NCBI GenBank assembly: GCA_030848705.1
Contig: CM061237.1
Coordinates: forward strand, 80,347,910 to 80,411,909
DNA: 64,000 nt
Source of the DNA: Heracleum sosnowskyi
Lineage: Eukaryota > Streptophyta > Magnoliopsida > Apiales > Apiaceae
Direction: 5' to 3'
Shown: positions 35,756-46,531 of the stretch, piece after piece
Numbering within the stretch: position 1 is the stretch's first letter
Layout of the letters: each line of letters begins with the position of its first letter
Notes under the pieces: generated by a model
Databases searched by the model: none
Seen by the model: only the letters and a program-made list of their open reading frames with translations
Told to the model about the DNA's origin: nothing
Position numbers and translations under genes: made by a program

Positions 35756-38700
35756 CTAATAGATAGAAGATGCGTGAAAGTATTGAGTGGTTGCTACTGA
35801 TGAATGAGTGGATGTTGGGAAACTGTTAGCCGGAGATGGGAATCCTGATGATACTGCAGTTGAGAGATATCTTACTGGAGGAGAATGAACTTTACCGTTA
35901 TTCATCTGGCATGACCAATTTTGGGGCCCTAATGAAGAACCTACTTCAATTGTTCCCTCTGTTGCTCTTTCCTGCATGCCAAAATATTAATTCGTAAACC
36001 TCGGATGCAACTAATAGTCACAGCGACATAAATTCTTCCATACAACAGAAAACGAATGTGCTACCGGAAGTCACAACAAGATACAGTATTTAGATTTAAT
36101 CTCTGCTGCCTAGGCTCTCTGGATTATCAGACATCCTTTTGCGTTATTATTGACTGACAACGCCTCTTGGTAATAAGGCTCTACACGTCCGTATAACTTT
36201 TGGCAAAAAACACATGTTACACTTATTGACAGACTATTGCATGCTCTGCCGTTGCTTCTTTTAGTCTGTTATGATCAAAGGTAACCTGGCCTTGACAAAC
36301 TTTGATCCAAGAGGACAATAAATACTTCTCAAGAGTCAAAAAAAGTTATTTACTTGTTCAAATGTGCATAATGATTTAGTGTCATATTTTCCCTTCAAGC
36401 ATATAAATTGCAACATATTATTGGAAGTCAAGTCCAAAACCAAAGAAAAGTTCATTAATTTGTCAATAATGATAAGATAGCATGGAAGGAAACTAGATTT
36501 ATGCCCAGACATAATAAGCTTTATCTGTTCCAACAACTTACCTTGTTCCTTAAATGATCAGGATGTACGCCCATCCTCATGGACGTAGATGTTACTGGCG
36601 ACCCGCTTAAAGGGATGTTGCCAAAATTGTGTAGATGTTTGAGTTACAATTCGAAGCAATACAGGCACTTTAACTGGTATTAAGAACAAGTATTATAAAC
36701 TCTGTTACCCAGACTCTTTACTCTTGTGAGACACTGTTTTTGACATTTAAAGTTACATACAATTGAAATATTTGCACACACTTATGTTACCCAGGCTTAA
36801 ACCCTCCAACTCTTGTTACCAAGAAGAAGGGTATCCACCAGGGATCTACGTTGGACAGTTCCGTCTATGTCCGGGTAACATAAATATTAAATCAATGAGC
36901 ATTTCATAAAAGGAGTGAGCAAATACTGATATAAATTACCTGTAACCTCCTAGCTCGTAGACTCGTAGTGCATCATAATAATGATACTGAGGCCTCCCCT
37001 TGTTTTCATTTTCCATCGGTCCATTTGCAGGAGACGGTGTAGACATACCCAAGTTCAGATCAAGATTTCTGTTGCTAGCTGCAACATATAAACAGCACAG
37101 AGAATATCATTAAGTGGCACCTTAACTCACCACATCAGTAAAACGTGATATATGCAATCAAAAAATTCAAGAAAATAATTGGAATCCAAGAATACCTCCA
37201 TCACCGGCTTCAGAGATCAATTCCTCTTCATATGCACTAGGGTCAAAATTTGTGACTGCTTCTCTTCCATTACTTTTAATAGCCGCCTTGTCATAAGCCC
37301 TATTTTCAGATCATAGAAAGGGGAGAGATGTGTTACTAAATTGAAAAGTGGGAATAAGAAATTCAATTTGAAGAGAGTAATTTCTGATCATTAGGACCTT
37401 GCAGCTTCTACTTCACTCTTGAACAACCCAAGATAGATATACCTGCAATGCAGGCATTGTATCTTAATCATATCCCTCTATAAAAACCATAGACATCTCA
37501 GTTTGTATTACAAATAATGAGAAATCATCCAACTCGGAATAAATAAAATCCAATCTTATTTGAAAATTCAGAATCTTATCATAACTATACTCCCCAAGGC
37601 AAAATGAAATAGTTTATAGCTCCTCACTTTTTACCAAGAAACTGTCCCATCCTGGCTTCCCATCTGCCACATTTGTGAAGGGTGACTCCTCTGTATTTTG
37701 AGCTTCCTCTGGAGAAACCGGTGCTATGACGACGCAGTATGTGCACAAATTCCTCTTTGCTCAGATTCCCCATCTGCAAATGTTTCATGCCTTACAAAAT
37801 ATTAGATTCTACCATCTATTTGTACCCTTCCAACGTTGATTTGAGGTTCTCCAAGGGATGACACAAAGGAAATATAAACCTCATCCTCAAATATAAATGC
37901 AAGTTATATAGACACAAAATCTCTTAATTGTCCAGTAAGAACTAACCTGCTTCATACTGTCCTCATAGTCGCTAATGTTGAAATTAATATCAGCATCCAC
38001 ACCTCGAAATTTTATTGCAGCTTGATCATAAGCTCTGTAATCACATTGGCATTTATAAAAAGAAATGATTCATCAACATTTCCAAAGAGCTTCACAGAAT
38101 TATAGTTTAATAAAATATAATATGTACCTAGCTGCAGAATGAGCAGTGTCAAATCCACCTACATCCAAAAACATAAATCAGTTTTTACCATATATAGAAA
38201 ACCCAAAAAAGGAACAAATTTTGACTCCGTAATAAATAACTAGATACATATAAAGTTGAATCAGTGAGTCAAGGTATACATACCTAAGTAAACTTGTTTC
38301 CCACAATCCCTGCACACAGAAACATAGACATCAGAAAACATTCTCTTATGAATCATCAAAAATATATATATATATGTAGATAAATTCTCCGCCGAGTATG
38401 TTTGGTTTGGTTTAGAAAACCTTGCTCCACGAACAGGGTACACCGAGTATATTTGATTCAGATATATATGCACACAGAAAAATAAATACCAGATATGTGA
38501 TTCCCATCGACCGGTCCTTCGATAAAAAGTGATTCCTCGATACTGTGAGCTCCGCGACCTGGGTCCTCTCCTACTCTTTTTAACAGGCGCTTTATCAACT
38601 TGTTGAGGTTCAACCAGATTAAATGAGATGCCAGCAGCATGACTCTCAGGCTGGAACTGACTCGAACTCGAACACGTATTCATCCAACTAGTACTAATAT

Positions 38701-38980
38701 TATTATCACGTACAGGAAACAGTTGTTGAGTCACCAACTGGAACTGAGTGGTCCGATCCACTGAATCTCCAGCTTGCAAGATATCGAAGTTGAAGGTGGC
38801 TGTTGATGAGTTATCATCACCATCTCCGAAGACAGTAGCAGCATTACTTGAATTACAATCTGAAGAGTTATCCAAGTTGGAAGTCATCGATTCTTCTAAA
38901 TCCATACCATTTTCTTGGATCATCATGGAATTGCGATGATCGTAGTCATTGTTTGCAACACTAAGATTAAGATCCAACAT
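35756..38980 (-). CDS. euAP2-type transcription factor (TOE/RAP2-7-like), two AP2 domains
   Basis: DNA-binding regulator of the APETALA2/TOE group, which represses flowering and specifies floral organs. Minus-strand exons: 38980-38490, 38309-38284, 38158-38128, 38034-37947, 37773-37628, 37442-37398, 37299-37196, 37078-36940, 36605-36542, 35971-35756. They sum to 1350 nt, giving 449 aa. The protein starts MLDLNLSV, an EAR-type repression motif; a second, LDLNLG, lies after the domains. A basic nuclear signal KKSRRGPRSRSS (about 134-145) precedes AP2 domain 1 (about 146-205, YRGITFYRRTGRWESHIW). Domain 2 begins SKYRGVTLHKCGRWEARM (about 237-298). The 26- and 31-nt micro-exons are typical of the family. 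The donor of the exon ending at 37196 could instead lie nine bases earlier in the transcript. Confidence 0.93.
35839..35859 (-). promoter_or_regulatory. miR172 target site in AP2 last exon
   Basis: On the minus strand this reads CTGCAGTATCATCAGGATTC plus one C, encoding the AVSSGF region (about residues 417-423). It matches the miR172 complementary site of AP2/TOE mRNAs, where the common form is CTGCAGCATCATCAGGATTC plus T. The internal C-to-T creates a G:U pair, so binding should be kept. It implies post-transcriptional control by miR172. Confidence 0.88.
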
Positions 38981-39500
38981 TTTACAACAAGTGAGCTTAA
39001 ATTTAGAATATAAAACTAAGGAGGGTATAAAATTTATAGTTAGAACAAGTGGGCTAGTGAAAAATATCTAAACAAACATCATTTCACTTGAACATGATTG
39101 AATAATGTAAGATGTGAAGGATGAATGGGAAGTTGAGGAGGAATATAAGGTAAGGATGAGAGATGAGTAATGCAAACATGTATGGGTATATTAAGAAAGA
39201 AAAAGGTGGAGTAAACAGTTTTGTATAGTAAAGAATAAGATGACCGGGTAAGGAGGGAGATAACAGGTTGAGACTTGAGAGAGATAGAGGATATTTATGG
39301 GATAAGATTATGAAGATTTTTTGTATGTGAAATTTACCAAAAGAAGACCAACCTAAAAAAAAAGCAGTGTAGGATGATCATTATAAACCAACAAAAAGGT
39401 GGGTGGTGGTGGTCTCATGAACGGAAACACTCACTCCTTTTATTACCCCTACTGCTCTCGCCTTGATACGAGCTAGGGAGCCTCACTTAGTGCGATAAGA
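38981..39500 (-). promoter_or_regulatory. AP2 upstream region
   Basis: AT-rich region upstream of the AP2 start codon with purine-rich (GA) stretches, e.g. around 39110-39320. No single TATA box can be chosen with confidence. No competing gene. Confidence 0.4.
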
Positions 39501-39714
39501 TGCGTGTTTGGATAAATTTATTTATAAATTAAAGAAAAATTTGTTAAATTAAATTTGAAAAATAATTTTTAAATACAATGATTTCAACATTTATATTTTA
39601 AATTAAAAATATATTTAAAAACACAAATGTAAAAATATAAATTATTAAAAAACAAATAAATCAAGTAATAAGTCAATAAGTTCAGGAAAAATGTACCACT
39701 TATCAACATATTAA

Positions 39715-42700
39715 CTCCTTATATATAATAAGCGTAAGGGAGATATTATCCAAAACTTTGGTTGGTCACTGTACTACTAAAAGTATACGATCCGTTGGAT
39801 TATTAAACTATAAATCTTCAAATCAATGAGGACCGTTAGATATAATATTAAAAATTGTATTTTATTATTAATAGGATAGTATTTAAATACTAAAAGATGT
39901 ATTTTGACAATTTAAACCAATTATAAATAGGTTTTCTATATTGAATAGAAATCTTTATGTAAAAATTCGTAATTATATTTTCTCTTTAGTTTATGGATAG
40001 TTCCAGTTAGATAATAATTATTAAACCATCATTAAATTAAAGATAATTTTGTAAGCTTCGCGTGGGCTGTAAAATCGTTAAAATCTGTTGTCTAAAACTC
40101 AAGATAGAGCCCAAACAGTAAAGTTATTATCTAAATTTTAATAAATATATTTTTATTATTGTAGCACCAATTTAATTTTTTTTCCTAATTCTTTTAAATT
40201 TATAAATTCTATTTTTATTTCAATAAAATATTAAAACCAATTTAAGAAAAAATTAAAATCGATCGTCCGTGTACGATTACGACCAAATTAATAATTATAG
40301 TTAGATCTTAAATAGATCGATGAGAATTGTTAGATCTAATATTAAAAAGTGTATCTGATTAATAATAGAATTATATTTAAATACTAAAAAGTGTATTTTG
40401 ATAATTTAAAATTTTTCTATGTAAAAATTCTTAAATATCTTTTCTCTTGAATTTATGTATAGTTCCAGTTAGATAATAATTATTAAACCAAATATCAAGA
40501 TAACAATTCATATCGATTACAATGATACACGTGGACCCTACGTTATAACAGACTTAGGAGAACTCCTGTACATAAATAAATTTAAACACTTTTTTTCTGA
40601 AGGAATATAACAATTTGATTAATCCAAATTATAATTATATTATTTTACATATAACAAACATAAAAGGATAATATCAAAATATTATTAAAATATTGAGGGT
40701 TTCATATTCATAAACGATAATTTTGAATATAATACTTATATTAAAATGTGTATTTGATTAAAGCTAGGATTATATTTAAATACTAAGAAGTGTGCTTTGA
40801 TAATTTAAACCAATTATGAATTGATTTTCTATATTAAATTGAATTCTTTATGTAAAACTTCTTAACCATCTTTTCTTTTCAGTTTATTTTATGAGTAGGT
40901 CAACTGGTCAAGTTAGATAATAATTATTAAACCATCATTAAATTAAAGATAATTTCGTTAGTTTCACATGGGTTGTAAAATCATAATAATAGGGATCTTA
41001 TATATAATAATCATAATAGGGATCTTATCCAAAATTTTGGTCGTATACAACCAGATTAATAAGGACCATTAGATCTTAACTAGATAAATAAAAATCGTTA
41101 GATCAAATATTTAAAAAGTGTATTTTATTAATAATAGGATTATATTTAAATTATAAAAGGTGTATTTTGATAATTTAAACCAAATATACCAAATATAAAT
41201 AAGTTTTCTATATTGAATAGAATTCTCCATGTAAAAAATTCGTGACTTTCTTTTCTTTTCCATGGATAATTCCAGTTAGATAAAAATTGTTAAACCATAT
41301 TTTAATTAAATATAATTTATTTATCTTCATGTGAGGTATAAAATCGTCAAAATCTGATTTTTAAAACACAAGATAAAGCCCAAATTAGTAAACTGAATAT
41401 TTAAATTCTAATAATAATTATTATGTCATCATTATTTTAATACCAATTTAATTACTTTTTTCTAACTATTTTAAATTTAGAAATATATGTTCAAAAATTA
41501 AAATCAATCTAAGAAAAATTCAAATCAACAAAGAATATAATAATACGAGGATAAAATTTTATAAAATTATGCATTTTTTTTTTGCTAAGTTAAAATTGTG
41601 CATATTTTTAATCCTATTTTATTAAGTTTTGGATCATAACTAATCAAATATTATTTATTATTAAATAATAAATTATACGTAAATGGTGATTTTGTTTTAT
41701 AAGAACTCGTAGATACCTAATTTCATTGTTAGCAGGACTATATTCATATTAAAAAAAACCGTATTTTGAAATTTTAGACTCAGCTACAGAGGCCAAACTT
41801 TTTTAACATATATACATTGTAAATTATTAAATTCGAAACTTTAAAAGTTTCTTAATCAATTAGTATAGTACTTTTCTGAAAAATCGTACTTTACAAAAAA
41901 TATTATCAAATAACCTATGTCTGCAAGAAAAAAAATGAAAAAAATCTTTATTTTAAAAACAAAACCTATAAATTTTAATATGTTGTTGGTAGATTCAAAC
42001 CTTAGATCATTCTACATGATAATTTTACTGTTATATCTAACGTTTTTCAATAATTTAATTTGAAACATCCAACGGATTGAGTGATCAAACAAAGCGACCA
42101 AACTTATAAGGAAGCTTTCATTATTTAGTCTTTAATATAATAACATAGATGTTTATAGGATATACTATAAAAAATAAATTTTATACAGAATTTTGATCGT
42201 CACGGTGTACTTCTTTAAAAGAAGAACTATTACAAAAAAATTATATTTTAATTGATAATTTATTTTCTCAAAAGTTCAAAGTTCCCGCATATTTAACATA
42301 TTACAAAAAAGAGTATATTATATTTTAGCAATAAATATTTTAAAAAATTATAAATATTAAGAAAAATTAATGATGTTATCATGGTAGTTTGTTTCTAAAT
42401 ACCGCCAAAACATTCTCAACTGTTAGATCCAATACTTTTAAAAATAGATGATCAAGATTATATCATATAAAAAGAAGTTATTGTCTAAAAATGATATAAG
42501 TTAAAAGATATTATATTAGGATTGGATTTTCTAAAAAGTCAAAACATAAAAATAGTTGTAATTAAATAAGGAAACTCATTTAATACCAAAATAATCAAAA
42601 TCGTTTAATGTTAAATAGATATGTGAAAACCGTTAGATTTAACATTAAAAACTGTATTTGGTTAATGAAGGGTATTCTAATAATCTAAACTACATATAAG

Positions 42701-43017
42701 TAGATTTCCTAAACCAAATATAATTCTCAACATTAAATTTCGTCACTTTATTCTATTTTTAGTTTTAGAATAGTTTAGCGTGTAAAATATAATAAATATC
42801 AAATTTTTAACTATAATTTTTTTTGGCTAAATCATTTTTAATAATAATTTAATCATGTAAACTAATAACTTTTAAATATTAAAATATTCATAAATAAATA
42901 TAATTATAAATATTTAAAAAACAATAGTGTGTTGCATGGATAATAAAAATATAATTATAAACAGAATAATTATAAATAAAATTTAAGTAACCGTGCATCG
43001 CACGGGCTATAAGCTAG
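39715..43017 (+). mobile_element. Non-autonomous Helitron, ~3.3 kb, with internal repeats
   Basis: The 3' end is a perfect hairpin CCGTGC-ATC-GCACGG (42991-43005), nine bases before CTAG (43014-43017), followed by T. The 5' end lies at (C)TCCTTATATATAATAAG near 39715. A second 5'-like start (TCTTATATATAATAAT, about 40989) is followed by matching sequence (ATCCAAAATTTTGGT), so the element contains a nested or duplicated 5' part. A module with GTGTATTTTGATAATTTAAA and AGTTCCAGTTAGATAATAAT repeats from about 39840, 40340, 40750 and 41100. There is no Rep/helicase gene and no captured gene fragment that I recognise. Confidence 0.65.
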
Positions 43018-43360
43018 TAAGTTATAAGTTGAGCTGATAAGTTAGGTTGACAAACACCTCTATATGCTCTTACTAAAAACTATTAAATTTTTTTTAATAA
43101 ATTTTAGATAAAATATTTTTTAATTAATTTTAAAACTATTATTCTTGAATATTTGTTTCATAGATCTTCCATACTCTTTTTAATTTTTTTTATCTTTTGT
43201 AGCAAATAATTATAGAATTAAATATTTTATTTAAATTAAATTCCAGATTATGCACATATTAAAATTATTATTAAACATTTTATCTATCAATTTGGACCAA
43301 ATTAATAATTTTAACTATCAGTGTTTAATAACAAAAATCTATGATAATAATTTCATGATT

Positions 43361-43392
<32 letters not shown>

Positions 43393-44105
43393 CTATCTTA
43401 TAAAAGATATAAAAAATGAAATATTAAAAGTTGATTGATAATTTGTGTTATACCATATTACCATTATCTTTTTTTTTTAAATTCTTATTTATTTGACCCA
43501 AAATAAAATATAATGATATCTTTAGGTACTTATTTATAACCTATTAAAGTAATAAGGGTCTAACTTTTTTACAAACCTATTTTAATTAAATAGTTAAAAC
43601 ATATTTAACTATTCAATTTAGACATATCTTTAGGCGTATGTATCTTAAAACATATGATTAATAATTTTAAAAATTCAATATACTCAGAATATTTATAACA
43701 AATCGTTTAATTATTTAATTTAAACATATCATTAGGGCCTATTTATCTTAAAATAAGTGATTAGCTATTTTTAAAAATCACTTTAATCAAAATATTTGTA
43801 ACAAACAGTTTAAATATTTAATTTAAACATATCATTAGGGCGTATTTATCCTGAAACATAGGATTAATTATTTTAAAAATTCATTATAATTAAAATATTT
43901 ATGACAAATTATTTATCATAAAACAATTCTAACGACATAATTTTAAACCTATCTTCAAGGCCTATTTATATAAGAGAATAATGGTCTTGAAAAGTTTTTA
44001 TATAAATACATAAGGATAAATTTATAAATTTAATATGATTTTTTCGTATTTACAAAAATGTCATTAAATTTGTATAGAGAAAATTATAATTTTCGGGTAG
44101 TTAGC
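43018..44105. repeat. AT-rich region with (TA)n and ~104-bp degenerate tandem repeat
   Basis: A (TA) microsatellite lies at about 43366-43392. From about 43600 to 43985 a unit containing AATTTAAACATATCATTAGG and GTATTTATCTTAAAA recurs at roughly 104-bp spacing (about 43613, 43717, 43820), with a fourth decayed copy. No gene. Confidence 0.6.
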
Positions 44106-44861
44106 TGATATGGGTTAAAGATAACCCTAAAGACATAATTAATATTGCATTAATTAAACCTAGCTGGTCCATAAATAAGGCCAGAAACTCTAATTAAATA
44201 TTAATTTCGTAATTAATATTTGGGCTAGAAGTACAACATGTATTGTTCTAATACCGTTATGATATGGAAACAACTCCTACAAGGAAAGATCTAGAATTAA
44301 TCCTTATCCACCATCAATGATAAGACTTATCCTTTAAGCAAGTGATAATACTTATCCACCGTCAAGGATAAGACTTATCATTCAAGGAAGTGATAATACT
44401 TATCCACTGTCAAGGATAAGATTTATCCTTCAAGAAAGTGATAATACTTATCCACCGTCAAGGATAAGATTTATCCTTCAAGGAAATCAATACTTATCCA
44501 TTAGGCTTCTAAACGCCTATATAAAGGGTCTGACCCCTCATCTCAGAACTACGTTTTGGACACAGCTCCATACGTCATCTACTACGTTTTGGACACAACT
44601 CCATACGTCATCTACAACGTTTTAGACTTCATCCTCTAATAAGGACATACAAGTCACTGCATCCTTGTGTGCCCCTGTCGCCATAGCCCCGAGGGCAACA
44701 CCAAAAACTACGTTTTCTGGCTTGATTCTCAACACTGATTGAGATACGTAGGCATCTTGTGAGGACCGATTTAGTCACGAAACACAAGAGCAGCCATTAA
44801 AGCTCGAAGCTCTCTTAAACCCTAGCAATTAATTTACAAGTACACTTTTTAATCCATAACA
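44106..44861 (+). repeat. 5' LTR of Tat element
   Basis: About 756 bp from TGATATGGG to CCATAACA. It contains four units of a 48-bp repeat (44303-44495), then a TATATAAAG promoter element (about 44518-44526), then a ~33-bp repeat (CTACGTTTTGGACAC, about 44549-44640). The left boundary rests on the TG start only, because the partner LTR is not in the window. Confidence 0.65.
44303..44495 (+). repeat. 48-bp tandem repeat in Tat LTR (4 units)
   Basis: CTTATCCACCGTCAAGGATA repeats at 44303, 44351, 44399 and 44447. Each unit also carries an internal inverted pair, TTATCC and GGATAA. It lies directly upstream of the TATA box, so it may act as a promoter or enhancer repeat. Confidence 0.85.
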
Positions 44862-44863
44862 TT

Positions 44864-44880
44864 TGGCGCCGTCTGTGGGA
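44864..44880 (+). other. Primer-binding site of Tat element
   Basis: TGGCGCCGTCTGTGGGA lies two bases after the LTR end. TGGCGCC starts are characteristic of the Tat/Athila group of plant gypsy elements. Confidence 0.8.
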
Positions 44881-44894
44881 AGACAACATCAACC

Positions 44895-46531
44895 ATGGAA
44901 AACACACGAAGAACAACTCGCGACACTCATACTTCTGAAGAGCTTCCTCTCACCTCTGAGGCAGGTGCTCAAGGAAGCCAGCCACCGCCGACCACTGGCT
45001 CTCAAGGACCGGAAGTCCCGATTTTGGTTGAAGGGACGAATCCCCTGCAAATGGTTGTTCATGGATCTAATCCACAAGAGACCACTCACCAGCAACCAAT
45101 CACGACTTCCCCGTTGCTCATGAATGCACCAAGTGGTCTTCAACTCCATACTACAGATCTTCCCCAATACGCAACTCGAACTTTGGGAATGCCAAACTAT
45201 GGCATGCCCCCTCGACCCATGACGGGCGGTAGTGGTCTCAATCCCACTTACCATGAGGCATACGTTCCTCCTTATATACAAGGTCTGGGACCCCAAAATC
45301 AACAAACTCGACAGACCCCTTTGATTCAAGACTACTCGGGTCCCTATACGGAGGAGGAGAATTATACATCTGCAGAAGAGAGGGATGTTGCCCCAAGGAG
45401 GAGGTGTTCTTCCCAAACAAATCAGGAACATCCCCAAACTACTAAGGAAAAAATTGCAGCCCATGAGGCAGAGACCACAAGACTCAAGAAATTATTGGCT
45501 GAAGAGGAGGCTGCGAAAGCACAAAACCAAACAATTGGAAGAGTCCCGATAATCAACTTGGACCCAACACCAAGAAGAACCAAGAGGGCTGAAGCCCCAA
45601 GGGGGGATCCTAGTGTTTTGTTGCCCCTAGGAGATCCTGATGTCCTACACCACCGTTTACTCAAGACATCATGAAAGCTACCATATCCAGGAAATTCAAG
45701 ATGCCAACGATTAAAGCTTATGATGGAACGGGAGATCCCGCTAATCATGTAAGAACGTTCTCTAATGCACTGTTGTTGCAGCCAACCAATGATGCTGTCA
45801 AGTGTAGGGCGTTTCCACAAACCTTGGCAGGCATGGCCCAACGTTGGTATAGCCGTCTTCCTCCCAACTCTATTGGGTCTTTTAAGGAACTAATCAAAGC
45901 ATTCATCAACCAATTTGTTAGTGGAATGGTGCACGAGAAAAGCTGTGCATCACTCATGGGAATCCAGCAAGGAAAGAATGAAGCTTTAAGGGATTACATC
46001 AACCGATTCACCTGGGAGGCTCGGAAAGTCCCGGACTTGGAGGACAAAGTAGCTATGGTAGCCCTGCAACAAGGAACCACTGATGATCACTTCAAAAGAT
46101 CATTGGCAAAACATCCACCCGAGAGCATGCTGAAACTCCAAGATAGAGCCGAAAAGTACATCAAGGCTGAAGAAAGTAGGAGAAAGTATGAACCCACTAC
46201 TGGTGGTAGTGGAAATTCGAAGAAAAGAAAGGAAACACATGAGTATGACATCAAGGAAAAGTTTCCTAGAACGTCAAAGGATTCTGATTCTCCACCCAAG
46301 AGGAACAATTTTGGCCCAAATTTTACGGAGTATGCAAGATTAAACACTCCCAGGAGCCAAATTCTGATGGAAATAGCAAAGGAAGGGGATCTCCGATGGC
46401 CGAAGCCACTGAGGACTGATATGTCTAAATGGAACCAAAACCAATTCTGTCGGTTCCACAAGGAAGTTGGTCATGACACGGATGATTGCAGACAACTGAA
46501 ATATGAGATAGAGTTTTTGATACGAAGATGA
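44895..46531 (+). pseudogene. gag: Tat gag, frameshifted
   Basis: The N-terminal part 44895-45674 starts MENTRRTTRD and is Pro/Gln-rich with a Glu/Lys coiled-coil tail (KEKIAAHEAETTRLKKLL). The capsid-like part continues in another frame from 45671 (FKMPTIKAYDGTGDPANHV, WYSRLPPNSI, FINQFVSG), so a frameshift lies near 45640. A nucleocapsid-type region follows (CRFHKEVGHDTDDC, a CCHC-like motif), ending in a TGA at 46529-46531. The family normally makes one continuous gag-pol frame. Confidence 0.8.

Noticed and set aside
39505..43062. A MITE with GTGTTTG/CAAACAC ends enclosing the large Helitron
   Set aside because: The ends look similar and flanking halves could join, but no target duplication was found and only seven bases match.
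44303..44495. CRISPR-like regular repeats
   Set aside because: The units are contiguous 48-bp tandem repeats without unique spacers, inside a plant LTR.
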